NCBI RefSeq assembly: GCF_022138605.1
Contig: NZ_JACBFS010000013.1
Coordinates: 1-21,931, forward strand
DNA length: 21,931 nt
From: Xanthobacter sp. NM-25
GTDB lineage: Bacteria > Pseudomonadota > Alphaproteobacteria > Rhizobiales > Xanthobacteraceae
Direction of reading: 5' to 3'
The position numbers and the translations under genes were made by a program. Shown here piece after piece: positions 8,143 through 14,885 of the stretch. The stretch's first letter is position 1. The number at the start of each line of letters is the position of its first letter. The notes below the pieces were generated by a model. It had not been told where the DNA came from. It saw nothing but the letters and a program-made list of their open reading frames with translations, and searched no databases.

Positions 8143-8694
8143 CTATGGCTCGTCGGGAACCGGCTCTGAAGCCGGATCAATGTCGTCGTCGGTGGTCCAG
8201 ATCGGAACCGCGCGACCGACGATGGAAGAGAGGGGAAGCGGGCCAAAATACCGACTGTCGAATGAGTCCGGCGCATCCCAGTTCATGAGGAAAGCGGCGT
8301 CGCTCGGGACGATGCGGCAGCCCTGCCAGACAGGCAGTGGTCGGCCACGACTGTCACGCTCACGAGCCGCCCCGTAGCGCCAGCCGTAAGCGATAATGTC
8401 GAAGCCCTCACGGCAGACGGTTTGGCCTGCGAGCGCGAGCACGCGCTTCAAGAGCGGCACGCCGCGCGGAAGATAGCCGCGGGCATCGAGGAAACCGGCG
8501 AGCGGTTCCGGCGGCATGACAATGGCAAGGTCCGTGACCGCGATCCGGTCTGCCGGCTCGACGCGATAGAGGCCGACCGGCACACTTGCCGACGCATTCC
8601 AGATGAAGCGCGGCGCGTGCCCCGACCAGACGGGTGCTGCGATCAGCAGCACACCGCTGGCTGTCATCATCAAGAAGAGGCCACGTGCCGTCAT
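8143..8694 (-). CDS. traF: S26-family signal peptidase / TraF conjugal processing protease
   Basis: A 183-residue membrane-bound serine protease. Plasmid TraF matures and cyclises the Trb pilin (TrbC) in RP4. An N-terminal hydrophobic segment (residues ~5-22) is the membrane anchor. The Ser nucleophile is in NASASVPVGLY (about S37) and the Lys general base in GVPLLKRVLALAG (about K83). The motif around YFGPLPLSSIVGRAVPIW is the usual S26 C-terminal box. The ATG overlaps the DUF2840 stop by four bases (ATGA), so the two are translationally coupled. The pilin substrate gene would lie beyond the broken trbB. Confidence 0.92.
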   Translation of the reverse strand: MTARGLFLMMTASGVLLIAAPVWSGHAPRFIWNASASVPVGLYRVEPADRIAVTDLAIVMPPEPLAGFLDARGYLPRGVPLLKRVLALAGQTVCREGFDIIAYGWRYGAARERDSRGRPLPVWQGCRIVPSDAAFLMNWDAPDSFDSRYFGPLPLSSIVGRAVPIWTTDDDIDPASEPVPDEP

Positions 8695-9161
8695 GACAAC
8701 AGCTCCCGGCGACGGAGCCAGGCGTCATGCTGTTCTTGCGAATAGGCGCGCGGTGTCTCATGCACCCACAGCCTGTTGTGGACCTGCTGCCAATATTCCG
8801 GCGCGGCGTCAGTGGGGGCGACGCCGAGGGCTTCGACGGTGTCGACCGCCTTCAAGGCGCGCTCGACCTGACCCCATCCGGCGACGAAGAGCAGTATTTT
8901 CGCGCCGGGACGCACATATGGCCACATGCAGCACGTTTCACCCGGTGCAACCGCGCGCATGATGGCGAGATGGGAGAGGGTCGTGCCATAAGCGTTCGCC
9001 TCCCAGCGCAATAGCGCGAACGTGCTACCCGGAGTGAACATCGCGAGGCGTCTGCGACGATCGATCTGGCGCTCGCACACCGGTTTGCCGAAGCGCAGCC
9101 GGACATTGATGCGGTCGCGCTCGAAGACGACCAGGACGCTCGTGTAGCGGCGCGTGGTCAT
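8691..9161 (-). CDS. DUF2840 family protein
   Basis: A 156-residue protein recognised as DUF2840 from its features (VFERDRINVRLRFG, RRRRLAMFTPGS, FALLRWEANAYGTTLS, LLFVAGWGQVERALKAVD) and its invariable place between the parA cluster and traF in alphaproteobacterial mobile elements. Function is unknown. It is soluble, with no signal peptide or membrane segment. It overlaps the upstream RHH gene and the downstream traF by ATGA at both ends, so it belongs to one tightly coupled operon. The frame is open further upstream, but that overlaps the RHH and parA genes and is rejected. Confidence 0.88.
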   Translation of the reverse strand: MTTRRYTSVLVVFERDRINVRLRFGKPVCERQIDRRRRLAMFTPGSTFALLRWEANAYGTTLSHLAIMRAVAPGETCCMWPYVRPGAKILLFVAGWGQVERALKAVDTVEALGVAPTDAAPEYWQQVHNRLWVHETPRAYSQEQHDAWLRRRELLS

Positions 9162-9433
9162 GCGTCTGCTCCGCCTTCGGGAAAGCGCGTTTCGAGCAGC
9201 GCGCGGATCATTTCGGCGACGGTGACGCCTTGCTTGAAGGCGGCGACCTTGACGCGGCCGCGCAGTTCCGGCGTCACGTCGATGGTAAGGCGCGCGGTGA
9301 AGATCTCGGCTTTCGCTGCCGAAGCCGGCGGCGTTGCCCGAACGGCCATTTCGACGTCGTTGCCCTGCTGTACCCAGGCATCGACTGTGGGTGCGGCGGG
9401 TTTCGCGCCGAAGGTGACGCGCTTGCCGCTCAT
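9158..9433 (-). CDS. Small ribbon-helix-helix protein, likely ParA partner
   Basis: 91 residues. The N-terminal half is disordered (MSGKRVTFGAKPAAPTVDAW); the C-terminal half (FTARLTIDVTPELRGRVKVA through EMIRALLETRF) reads as a ribbon-helix-helix DNA-binding fold. It overlaps the end of parA by four bases and directly follows it, the arrangement of small centromere-binding partners with short ParA ATPases. That it binds a partition site and stimulates ParA is inferred from this context. No partition-site repeat array was found beside it, so an alternative role as operon repressor is open. Confidence 0.82.
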   Translation of the reverse strand: MSGKRVTFGAKPAAPTVDAWVQQGNDVEMAVRATPPASAAKAEIFTARLTIDVTPELRGRVKVAAFKQGVTVAEMIRALLETRFPEGGADA

Positions 9434-10065
9434 GAGCTGCCTCCCATGATCTCGGCAGCGAGCGCGGTGATCTCCTGTGCGGCCGCGCCGCCGGGCTCCA
9501 ACTCGCGGGCCAGACGGCCAGTGGCGACGCTCTCGGCGAAGATGACGCGCTGGCCAATATCGGCGGTGAGCGCGGGCAAGCCCTCCGGCAACGCGGCGCG
9601 CACGTCGCGGCCGATGATGGTGCCGACGATGCGGCGGTTGACGACGAAGGCGGCGCGGAGCTGCGGCTTGAACAGCCGCGCCTCGCCGATGAGCGCTACG
9701 ATCTCGGCACTCGCCCAGACGTCATAGGGCGACGGCTGGACCGGGATCAGCACCAGGTCGGCGGCGAGGATCGAGGAACGCGCCAGCGCGGTTACGCGTG
9801 GCGGGCCGTCGATGACAACGTGATCAGCGCCGCGGGCGATGTCAGGAACTTCCGCATGCAGCGTCTCGCGGGGCAGCCCGAGAACGCCGAACAGGCGCGG
9901 CAGGCCGCTTTCCGCGCGCCGCTGCGACCAGTCAAGCGCCGAGCCTTGCGGATCGGCGTCGACGACGGCGACACGCGCGCCAGCGGCCGCCAGCTCACCG
10001 GCGAGATGGGTGGCAAGCGTCGTCTTGCCGACGCCACCCTTCTGGTTGAGGAGCGCCACGATCAT
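9430..10065 (-). CDS. parA: ParA-family partition ATPase
   Basis: A 211-residue ParA/MinD-type P-loop ATPase of the short class lacking an N-terminal HTH. The deviant Walker A KGGVGKTT is at residues 9-16, Walker A' DADPQGSALDW follows, and Walker B reads HVVIDGPP. It would form a dynamic filament or gradient on the nucleoid to position the element. It heads the parA-RHH-DUF2840-traF operon, and its promoter must lie in the AT-rich region upstream. Its coupling to conjugation genes is normal for this class of element. Confidence 0.93.
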   Translation of the reverse strand: MIVALLNQKGGVGKTTLATHLAGELAAAGARVAVVDADPQGSALDWSQRRAESGLPRLFGVLGLPRETLHAEVPDIARGADHVVIDGPPRVTALARSSILAADLVLIPVQPSPYDVWASAEIVALIGEARLFKPQLRAAFVVNRRIVGTIIGRDVRAALPEGLPALTADIGQRVIFAESVATGRLARELEPGGAAAQEITALAAEIMGGSS

Positions 10066-10402
10066 GACGCGCCCTCCAAGCAGGTAGGGGCGTCATATCC
10101 GGGTATTAGTCGCCCTTGGGGGCGCGCTGGCGCGATAGGCTGAGCGACGATCGTATGGGATTTCTCATAAGCGTACTTATTCGTATAACTTGATATATAA
10201 TCGTACGTTGTCAGTTTAAATTTGTCGTAATTATCAACATCGTCGCTAGATAAATAAAGAAAGTTAGATTCCATATTAGATAAGTTAGGGGGTGGCTTTT
10301 GCAAAGCGCCACAATTGCTTAACGCGCATTTGCGCCTTTGATGGCACGAGTGCCGTGCCCCCGATAGCACGAGTCCGAACGCCTTCGATAGCACGAGACT
10401 AT
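10066..10402. other. Putative vegetative replication origin (AT-rich region with iterons and DnaA-like boxes)
   Basis: This gap between repA and parA is strikingly AT-rich over about 10160-10290 in an otherwise GC-rich window. Next to the repA stop are three direct repeats with core GAT(A/G)GCACGAG (listed separately). TTATCAACA at 10231-10239 is one mismatch from a DnaA box; CTATTCACA at 10399-10407 and CTTTCCACA at 10410-10418 are also close. AT-rich unwinding region, iterons and DnaA sites together make an origin. The parA promoter is presumably also in the stretch near 10085-10160, where a GGGCG/CGCCC dyad occurs. Confidence 0.72.
10340..10397 (+). repeat. Three iteron-like direct repeats beside repA
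   Basis: GATGGCACGAG at 10340, GATAGCACGAG at 10363 and GATAGCACGAG at 10387, all in the same orientation with 23-24 bp periodicity, about two helical turns. This is the phasing expected for initiator-binding iterons. They lie within 65 bases of the repA stop codon and beside the AT-rich tract, so RepA is the natural ligand. Confidence 0.75.
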
Positions 10403-11266
10403 TCACAGCCTTTCCACAGCCTCCCTTGAACGAGCGGACAGAAGCGGTGTGGCCGGCGCGAAGACGAGCAGTTCGCGGCCGTTGTCGAGCCGGTCGATGC
10501 GCAGCCGATAGCCAGGCAAGGGCTGGCGGCGCACGATGTCGCGCAAATCGCAGGCGAAGTTCGAGAAGCGCGAGAGGCTGCCCGACTTGGCATGGAGATG
10601 ATGAAAATCGAAGCTCCAGCCGCCGGGCTGGCGGCCGCCATGCTTGCGCACCAGCCGGTACAGCCAGCGTTCGATGCCACCGAACAGATCGAAATAGTTG
10701 CGGTCGATGGTCAGGATCAGGGCGTTGTTGAGAATGCCTTCGTAGAACCAGTCCGGCACGATCAGCTCGATGCCGAGCGGTCGGCCTTTGGGATCGAGCC
10801 TTTCCTTCCATTCGTTGATCCAGGAAAAGCGATGCCGGCGCCGCTCGGATGGCTGGCGGATCGATGTGGCGACGGTGGTGGCTTGCAAACGGTCGAGCGC
10901 GGCCTTGAGGCGCTGATAGTCGCGGACGGATGTACCGCGGCCGATGAAGGTCAGGATTTCATAGGGGGTCGTCGCCATCAGCCGCGAGGTGCGCAGGCCG
11001 AGATCGCGGGCGTCGATGATCTGCGAGGCGGCCCAGATCAGGATGTCGGCGTCCCAGATGGTGGCCAAGCCGAACTCGGTCGGAGCCTCGACGTGGATGC
11101 GGACGTCGCCGGCCTCGAATTTGATCGGCTGGACGCGCTTCGACTTGGCGAGGGAGAAGAAGGGATAGGCCATGAGATCCTGCGAGTCGCGGGTCGCCAT
11201 GTCGCCGGGGCGCGATCGGAACAGTTCGAGCTGGTCGCGCTCGGATATGCGTCTGCGCGCCGGCAT
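10403..11266 (-). CDS. repA: RepA-type replication initiator protein
   Basis: A 287-residue plasmid replication initiator of the RepA family (PF10134) found in alphaproteobacterial plasmids and elements. Recognised from the opening ERDQLELFRSRPGDMATRD, the YPFFSLAKSKR segment, YEILTFIGRGTSVRDYQRLK, the FSWINEWKERLD stretch, and ALILTIDRNYFDLFGGIERW with WLYRLVRKHGG. It should bind the adjacent iterons and open the origin. The gene is ten bases downstream of the alpA-like gene, so both are probably on one transcript, and its stop is at the edge of the iterons. A replication gene in a trb ICE-type backbone suggests either a plasmid or an ICE that replicates after excision. Confidence 0.92.
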   Translation of the reverse strand: MPARRRISERDQLELFRSRPGDMATRDSQDLMAYPFFSLAKSKRVQPIKFEAGDVRIHVEAPTEFGLATIWDADILIWAASQIIDARDLGLRTSRLMATTPYEILTFIGRGTSVRDYQRLKAALDRLQATTVATSIRQPSERRRHRFSWINEWKERLDPKGRPLGIELIVPDWFYEGILNNALILTIDRNYFDLFGGIERWLYRLVRKHGGRQPGGWSFDFHHLHAKSGSLSRFSNFACDLRDIVRRQPLPGYRLRIDRLDNGRELLVFAPATPLLSARSREAVERL

Positions 11267-11275
11267 GCGTTGCCG

Positions 11276-11506
11276 TCAGCGGGCTTGGGCGTAGCGGGGA
11301 TCGGAGGTGGTGCTGCAGGCGCGCGCCTCGATCCAGGTTTCGAGGTCGTCGATCGCGTAGACGACGCGGGAGCCGAGCTTGCGGAACTTCGGTCCGCCGC
11401 CGATGACGCGCTTCTTGTTCAGTGTGTGTGGCGAGAGCTTGAGATAGGCGGCCGCTTCCTCATTGGTGAGGTAGCGGCTGGCCGGTTTGGATTCGGGACG
11501 ATCCAT
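11276..11506 (-). CDS. AlpA/MerR-like helix-turn-helix protein, probable excisionase (RdfS-like)
   Basis: 76 residues with one winged helix-turn-helix: LTNEEAAAYLKLSPHTLNKK then GPKFRKLGSRVVYAIDDLETWIEA, the pattern shared by AlpA regulators, excisionases and DNA-binding domain family HTH_17. In ICEMlSym(R7A) the equivalent RdfS is the recombination directionality factor that drives excision. Here the gene follows an FseA-like locus and precedes repA, so a role in excision, or in activating repA, is plausible but not proven. Its ribosome-binding site GGAGG is inside the 3' arm of an 11-bp inverted repeat, suggesting translational control. No integrase is in the window. Confidence 0.87.
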   Translation of the reverse strand: MDRPESKPASRYLTNEEAAAYLKLSPHTLNKKRVIGGGPKFRKLGSRVVYAIDDLETWIEARACSTTSDPRYAQAR

Positions 11507-11507
11507 G

Positions 11508-11567
11508 AAGCTGCCTCCGTCTCAGGCTGGCCGAGCGAAGCCCGGTCCAGCGGTTGGGAGGCAGCTT
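11508..11567 (-). promoter_or_regulatory. Stem-loop hiding the ribosome-binding site of the excisionase-like gene
   Basis: On the transcript, AAGCTGCCTCC and GGAGGCAGCTT are perfect 11-base complements; the second holds the Shine-Dalgarno sequence and is followed by C and the ATG. The 38-base interior folds again: GCTGG pairs with CCAGC, enclosing CCGGGC-TTC-GCTCGG. The nested stem should block ribosome loading until opened by a protein, small RNA, or translation from upstream. Confidence 0.8.
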
Positions 11568-11621
11568 GGGGAAAGCCTGTCCTGCTGCGTATGGAGAATC
11601 CTGGCCGGTCGGCTTTCTCCC

Positions 11622-12263
11622 TCACGGGGCGGCGGCGGGCATGGGATATTCGCCGGCTCGACGCGCGGTCGCACCCCAGAGGAAACGGCGATAGCCGCCG
11701 TTCATGAGGGCGCGACCACGGTGGACGAGATAGCGGACCCTGGCGCGCAGCTCGCTGTCACCATGCCATTTCTCCTTCACGATGCGCGCGCCGAAGATCG
11801 CGATGGCGATCTCGCGCTCGCTGGCTCCGGCGAGATGACCATCGAGGGCCTGCAAGGATTGCATGGTGATGATCGGTTCGGCCGAGCCGCGCCGGCTGGC
11901 AAGCCCAGCTGGGCGGCCGGCGATCACGGCCAGCAGCTCCTTGGCCTCGCGCAAGCGGGCATCGGCCCGGTCGTCCGGTGCGATCGCGAAGGTGAAGGGC
12001 ATGGTGGCGTCGAGCGCGCCGGCGATATGGACATGCCAGGAGCGGCCGCGCCGGGTGAGTTTCAGCGCGAGGCGTCCGCCGTCATGGCCGATCGCCTTGC
12101 GGCCGGGAAAGGTCCAGAAGTCGAAGACCGGTGCAGCAGCCTCCGGGTCTTCGTCCGGCACGATCGGCAGCGCAATGTCTGGATCAGGCCGCCAGAACGG
12201 CAGCGCGTCGCGCGCATCGTGTTTTGGGTTCTCGAAGAAATCGTAACCCCCAATTCTGCGCAT
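11622..12263 (-). CDS. DUF2285 protein (FseA C-terminal part / Msi171-like)
   Basis: This frame encodes the DUF2285 domain, from FENPKHDARDALPFWRPDPD through the helical end AIAIFGARIVKEKWHGDSEL and RYLVHRGRALMNGGYRRFLW. It has its own ATG (MRRIGGYDFFENP) but no strong ribosome-binding site, and those first residues are the +1-frame reading of the conserved WGLRF(L)ENP segment of the DUF6499 frame. In ICEMlSym(R7A) the DUF6499 and DUF2285 parts are joined by programmed +1 frameshifting to make FseA, which activates rdfS. Expected fused product here: about 265 residues. It lies immediately upstream of the AlpA/RdfS-like gene, as that model would predict. Confidence 0.85.
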   Translation of the reverse strand: MRRIGGYDFFENPKHDARDALPFWRPDPDIALPIVPDEDPEAAAPVFDFWTFPGRKAIGHDGGRLALKLTRRGRSWHVHIAGALDATMPFTFAIAPDDRADARLREAKELLAVIAGRPAGLASRRGSAEPIITMQSLQALDGHLAGASEREIAIAIFGARIVKEKWHGDSELRARVRYLVHRGRALMNGGYRRFLWGATARRAGEYPMPAAAP

Positions 12264-12420
12264 GTGCGCTCAACGATGGACGCCGCTTCGTGCCAAAGCG
12301 GCGCCAGTCGTTCCGATAGCCGGGATTGCGCCGCAGGTGCTCCCAGGCGACAGCCGGACGGTCGAGAAAGAGGATGTAGAGATAGGCGGCGTTGGCCATC
12401 CAGTCTTGCGTGTGGGGCAT
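12184..12420 (-). CDS. DUF6499 protein (FseA N-terminal part / Msi172-like)
   Basis: 78 residues. The DUF6499 domain is seen in MPHTQDWMANAAYLYILFLD and AVAWEHLRRNPGYRNDWRRF, ending in NWGLRFL; the rest of the zero frame (REPKTRCARRAAVLAA) looks like out-of-frame readthrough. GGAGG lies just upstream of the ATG, a strong initiation site. The 80-base overlap with the DUF2285 frame is offset by +1. Slipping one base at TTT-CTT-CGA (12240-12232) would read WGLRFLENPKHDARD, joining both domains seamlessly. Either a programmed frameshift or a chance frameshift mutation would give this picture; the known behaviour of FseA favours the former. Confidence 0.82.
   Translation of the reverse strand: MPHTQDWMANAAYLYILFLDRPAVAWEHLRRNPGYRNDWRRFGTKRRPSLSAHAQNWGLRFLREPKTRCARRAAVLAA
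12232..12240 (-). promoter_or_regulatory. Candidate +1 ribosomal frameshift site
   Basis: The zero frame reads TTT CTT CGA; moving one base forward after CTT gives TTC-type re-pairing and continues GAG AAC CCA, restoring the conserved ENP sequence of the DUF2285 frame. CTT followed by a slowly decoded codon is a classic +1 slip context, as in prfB, and CGA is inefficiently decoded in many bacteria. The +1 frame is closed by TGA upstream of its ATG (about 12275) and the zero frame by TGA at 12184, so any shift must lie between. Confidence 0.55.
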
Positions 12421-12714
12421 GTTTCCTCCGTGTGTTTCGGAAAGCTTCTGTTCTCAAGAGCACGCACCGTGTCCCCAAAATGAGGCGGCTAAAGTTAAGG
12501 TGTCGTGCATCGTCGGGAGAGGACGATTGCAGATGGCAATTGTTCGGATAGTTGAGGCCGTTCCAATTATGACTTGCGAGCCGGGCGGAGCCCGGCGAGC
12601 CGCGGCCGTGCTGTCGAGGCGCGGCCGCGCCGCCGACCCGGATTTACGGATCGGAGGAAAATTCCGGATACGGAAAGCCGCACGGTCGATGGACCGACCG
12701 CGCGGCATCTGTGG
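12421..12714. other. Gap between the DUF932 gene and the DUF6499 gene
   Basis: About 290 bp without a gene. It carries the DUF932 terminator at its right edge and must hold the promoter for the FseA-like locus. A weak ATTGC/GCAAT dyad lies at about 12526-12540. I see no clear LuxR/TraR-type box. Confidence 0.5.
12677..12706 (-). terminator. Hairpin terminator after the DUF932 gene
   Basis: On the minus strand, GCCGCGCGGTCG and CGACCGTGCGGC pair (11 Watson-Crick pairs plus one G-T) around GTCCAT, followed at once by TTT. It starts nine bases after the stop codon. Strong stem, short T-tract. Confidence 0.72.
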
Positions 12715-13911
12715 TTATGCGGCTTTCTCCAGCAGGGTCTTTGCTTTCGCTTCCAGTTCAAGGCGACCGTCCTGATGCGCCTTCGCGCGGGCATGCGCCG
12801 TCATGCCCTGCACGAAATCGAAGATGCTTTCGGGCGGGCGACCTTCCTCCTGCAAAACCGTCTCGATGATCTTGCCGGTCTCGGCCTTGCTGAAACCGCG
12901 CTTGCGCAGGAAGCTCTCGCGGTCTTCGTCCGTACGGGCGACGATCTTCTCCCGGGCCGCCTTGATCCCGGCGACGAATGGCGCGGGCGAGGAATTAGCG
13001 AAGCTCGTCAGCGCCGGGGCCGCTTCATGGGCGAAGCGCTGCGCCGCGAACTTGCTGTGCCGAATGCTGATTTCCTCGAAACCTTCCACGCCCCAAAGGT
13101 TGCGGTTCATGCACACGGCGCGGAGATAGAAGCTCGCAATGCCGAGGGTCTTCGATCCGACTTCGCTGTTCCAGCAGTAAAAGCCCCGGAAATACAAATC
13201 CGGCTCGCCGTTCGGCAGGCGCCCGGCCTCGATGGGGTGGGTGTCGTCCACGAGGAATAAGAACACGTCGCGGTCGCTGGCATAGAGGGTGGTCGTGTCC
13301 TTCGTGATGTCCACGAAGGGATTGTGCATCATGGTCGCCCAGTCCAGCATGCCCGGCACCTTCCACATGGTGTCGCCGGTGCCGTTGCCGGCGATCTTCA
13401 TGACGGCGGCGACAAGCTCATGGTCCCAGATACGGCCATAGTCCGGGCCGGTCACGGCGCGAAGCTCAACCCGTCCGTCTTCGGTTTCCAGCGTCTTCAC
13501 AAGCTCGGCGCGGTGCGACAGCAAGCCGTGCTGCAGGTTGATGCCGGCGAGCGGTGCAGGAAGCTGGCGCATATAGGTGGCTGGCGCGCCGACAAGGCTG
13601 CACAACTGACCGAAGCTCCAATGGGTCGGGGCAATGGGGGCCTCCTGCCCGGGGACGATCAGCGAAAGCCGCTCCGCATCCTCCCGGCTCGCCTCCACGC
13701 GCACGGCGCGGCTCTCCACGGTGCGGGCGGTGGCGCGATCCGCGCGGACCTTCACGGCATCGTAAAGCTCGGTGAGCGACAGGAAGCGCTCATCGTCGGG
13801 GCGCGAGAACCATTCCGACGATACGCGGCCGATCCGCTCGCCGTGCGAGATGTCGACGCGAAAACCGCTGTTCACAGCTTGGCCGTGCTGGCTGCTGGCG
13901 ATGATGTTCAT
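12715..13911 (-). CDS. DUF932 domain protein
   Basis: A 398-residue protein of the DUF932 (formerly DUF945) family, common on phages, plasmids and ICEs; function unknown, proposed by others to be DNA-related. Features include the N-terminal SSEWFSRPDDERFLSLTELY, the WSFGQLCSLVGAPATYMRQL segment, a central DYGRIWDHELVAAV, the FLFLVDDTHPIE acidic stretch, and GFYCWNSEVGSKTLGIAS followed by CMNRNLWG. The C-terminus is a long charged helix. I chose the ATG at 13911 because AGGACAGGA precedes it and the protein opens MNIIASSQHGQ; the frame is open for 132 more codons, but those cover a leader duplicated in a different frame upstream of parB. A strong terminator follows. Confidence 0.9.
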   Translation of the reverse strand: MNIIASSQHGQAVNSGFRVDISHGERIGRVSSEWFSRPDDERFLSLTELYDAVKVRADRATARTVESRAVRVEASREDAERLSLIVPGQEAPIAPTHWSFGQLCSLVGAPATYMRQLPAPLAGINLQHGLLSHRAELVKTLETEDGRVELRAVTGPDYGRIWDHELVAAVMKIAGNGTGDTMWKVPGMLDWATMMHNPFVDITKDTTTLYASDRDVFLFLVDDTHPIEAGRLPNGEPDLYFRGFYCWNSEVGSKTLGIASFYLRAVCMNRNLWGVEGFEEISIRHSKFAAQRFAHEAAPALTSFANSSPAPFVAGIKAAREKIVARTDEDRESFLRKRGFSKAETGKIIETVLQEEGRPPESIFDFVQGMTAHARAKAHQDGRLELEAKAKTLLEKAA

Positions 13912-14158
13912 TGTCCTGTCCTTTCCCGTAAATGCCGAAGGCATGTCCCCCGGCATGCCTTCCGGGGGCGCGTGAGCGCGCAGGGATGGGAGGGGACAAG
14001 TGCCGGCGAGCATGGCCGGGCTGCCAGGGCGAGCGGGACGGTGGCGACGATCGGCGGGATGACGGATATCGTCCGTCCTGCGAGCCGGCGGCCCTGCCAT
14101 CGCGCAGGCGGCACTTGAGGGGAGAAAGGGGAAAGTCCCCCTTGGCTCCCCCGAGGAT
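13912..14158 (-). promoter_or_regulatory. Structured 5' leader, copy 1 (upstream of DUF932)
   Basis: About 245 bases, roughly 70% identical to the region upstream of parB at 19354-19600. Shared blocks in transcript order: a GGGGACTTTCCCC hairpin core, GCCGCCTGCG, CCGGCTCGCAGGACGG, GCTCGCCGGCA, the hairpin GCGCG-CTCA-CGCGC, then CCCCCGGAAGGCATG and GACATGCCTTCGGCAT. The last two blocks can form alternative stems: CCCCCGG with CCGGGGG, or GAAGGCATG with CATGCCTTC; these exclude each other. The ribosome-binding site follows directly. A cis-acting RNA or a protein-binding operator are the main readings. Confidence 0.75.
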
Positions 14159-14177
14159 CGGCAAGGCTCCGGCCGCG

Positions 14178-14213
14178 GCCGATCAGGACAAAGGGAGCGC
14201 AGCTCGCCATACT
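14178..14213 (+). repeat. Direct repeat flanking the RelE module, left copy
   Basis: A 36-base segment starting GCCGATCAGGACAAAGGGAG matches 14886-14921 at 31 of 36 positions. The two copies bracket the YefM/RelE module. Confidence 0.75.
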
Positions 14214-14288
14214 CGATGCAGGCTGTGGGAACCTTCGTCAGCCCCGGCCGATGGCCGTGCGCCTCTCGCAATCGTCGCGGAGACGGGT

Positions 14289-14330
14289 TATATAGATCGA
14301 AATTCAATATCGAAATCAGACCTGATTTCG
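14289..14330 (+). promoter_or_regulatory. Promoter/operator region of the YefM-RelE module
   Basis: A perfect dyad CGAAATCAG-AC-CTGATTTCG (14311-14330) follows TATATAGAT, a plausible -10, and a half-site-like ATCGAAATT. The module's antitoxin is expected to bind such a palindrome for autoregulation. Confidence 0.65.
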
Positions 14331-14354
14331 ATGCCGTTATTCGAGGACGAGGCC

Positions 14355-14600
14355 ATGCAGCGCGTGGAAGCCGAAATTGCCGTCAGCGTCTCCGACCTGA
14401 AGAAGAACCCGACCGCCATCGTCGACGGTGCGCGGGGCAGCGCGGTCGCGATCCTGAACCACAACCGGGTCATGGCCTATATGGTGCCAGCCGATACCTA
14501 TGAGGCGATGATGGACGCGCTCGACGATCAGGCGCTCGTCGAAATCGCCAAGGCCCGCGCGAACGAGAAGGGCGTGCCGGTCAGCCTCGATGACCTATAG
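14355..14600 (+). CDS. YefM/Phd-family antitoxin
   Basis: An 81-residue antitoxin. The N-terminal Phd/YefM DNA-binding fold is clear: AEIAVSVSDLKKNPTAIVDG then AVAILNHNRVMAYMVPADTY. The C-terminal tail (ALVEIAKARANEKGVPVSLDDL, written here as two parts: ALVEIAKARAN and EKGVPVSLDDL) would wrap and neutralise the toxin. I prefer the ATG at 14355, preceded by GAGGACGAGG; an in-frame ATG at 14331 abuts the operator dyad and has no ribosome-binding site. The gene overlaps the toxin start by 11 bases, the normal coupling. It runs opposite to the backbone genes on either side. Confidence 0.9.
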   Translation: MQRVEAEIAVSVSDLKKNPTAIVDGARGSAVAILNHNRVMAYMVPADTYEAMMDALDDQALVEIAKARANEKGVPVSLDDL

Positions 14601-14874
14601 GCTGGAGTTCCTGCCCTCCGCGCGCAAGGAATGGGACAAGCTCGGCGCGACGCTGCGCGAGCAGTTCAAGAAGAAGCTGGCGGAGCGCGTGAGCCAACCG
14701 CATGTGCAGGCCGACGCGCTGCGCGGCATGCCGGATCATTACAAGATCAAGCTGCGCTCGGCCGGTTATCGGCTGGTCTATCGCGTCGAGGATGAAAGGG
14801 TCACGGTGGTCGTCGTCGCCGTGGGGAAGCGCGAGCATTCCGAGGTGTATGAGGCGGCGAAAAAGCGCCGTTAG
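14590..14874 (+). CDS. RelE/ParE-family toxin
   Basis: A 94-residue RelE-superfamily toxin, expected to be a ribosome-dependent mRNA endonuclease. Family features: MTYRLEFLPSARKEWDKL, the basic helix REQFKKKLAERVSQP, then YKIKLRSAGYRLVYRVED and the closing VVVVAVGKREHSEVYEAA. Basic residues and the Tyr in the C-terminal helix fit the RelE active site. It overlaps the antitoxin and forms a standard module that penalises loss of the element. The module is bracketed by an imperfect 36-bp direct repeat. Confidence 0.92.
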   Translation: MTYRLEFLPSARKEWDKLGATLREQFKKKLAERVSQPHVQADALRGMPDHYKIKLRSAGYRLVYRVEDERVTVVVVAVGKREHSEVYEAAKKRR

Positions 14875-14885
14875 GACGCTTCACA

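Noticed and set aside
8691..9557. 288-codon version of the DUF2840 frame
   Set aside because: The extension overlaps the RHH and parA genes; the ATG at 9161 gives ATGA coupling and a family-like start.
10592..11707. 371-codon plus-strand open frame across repA and the alpA-like gene
   Set aside because: Antisense to two well-supported genes and crosses the gap and hairpin between genes.
13912..14307. N-terminal extension of the DUF932 frame to an ATG at 14307
   Set aside because: Covers the duplicated leader, which is in a different frame relative to parB; the internal ATG at 13911 has a good ribosome-binding site and matches the family start.
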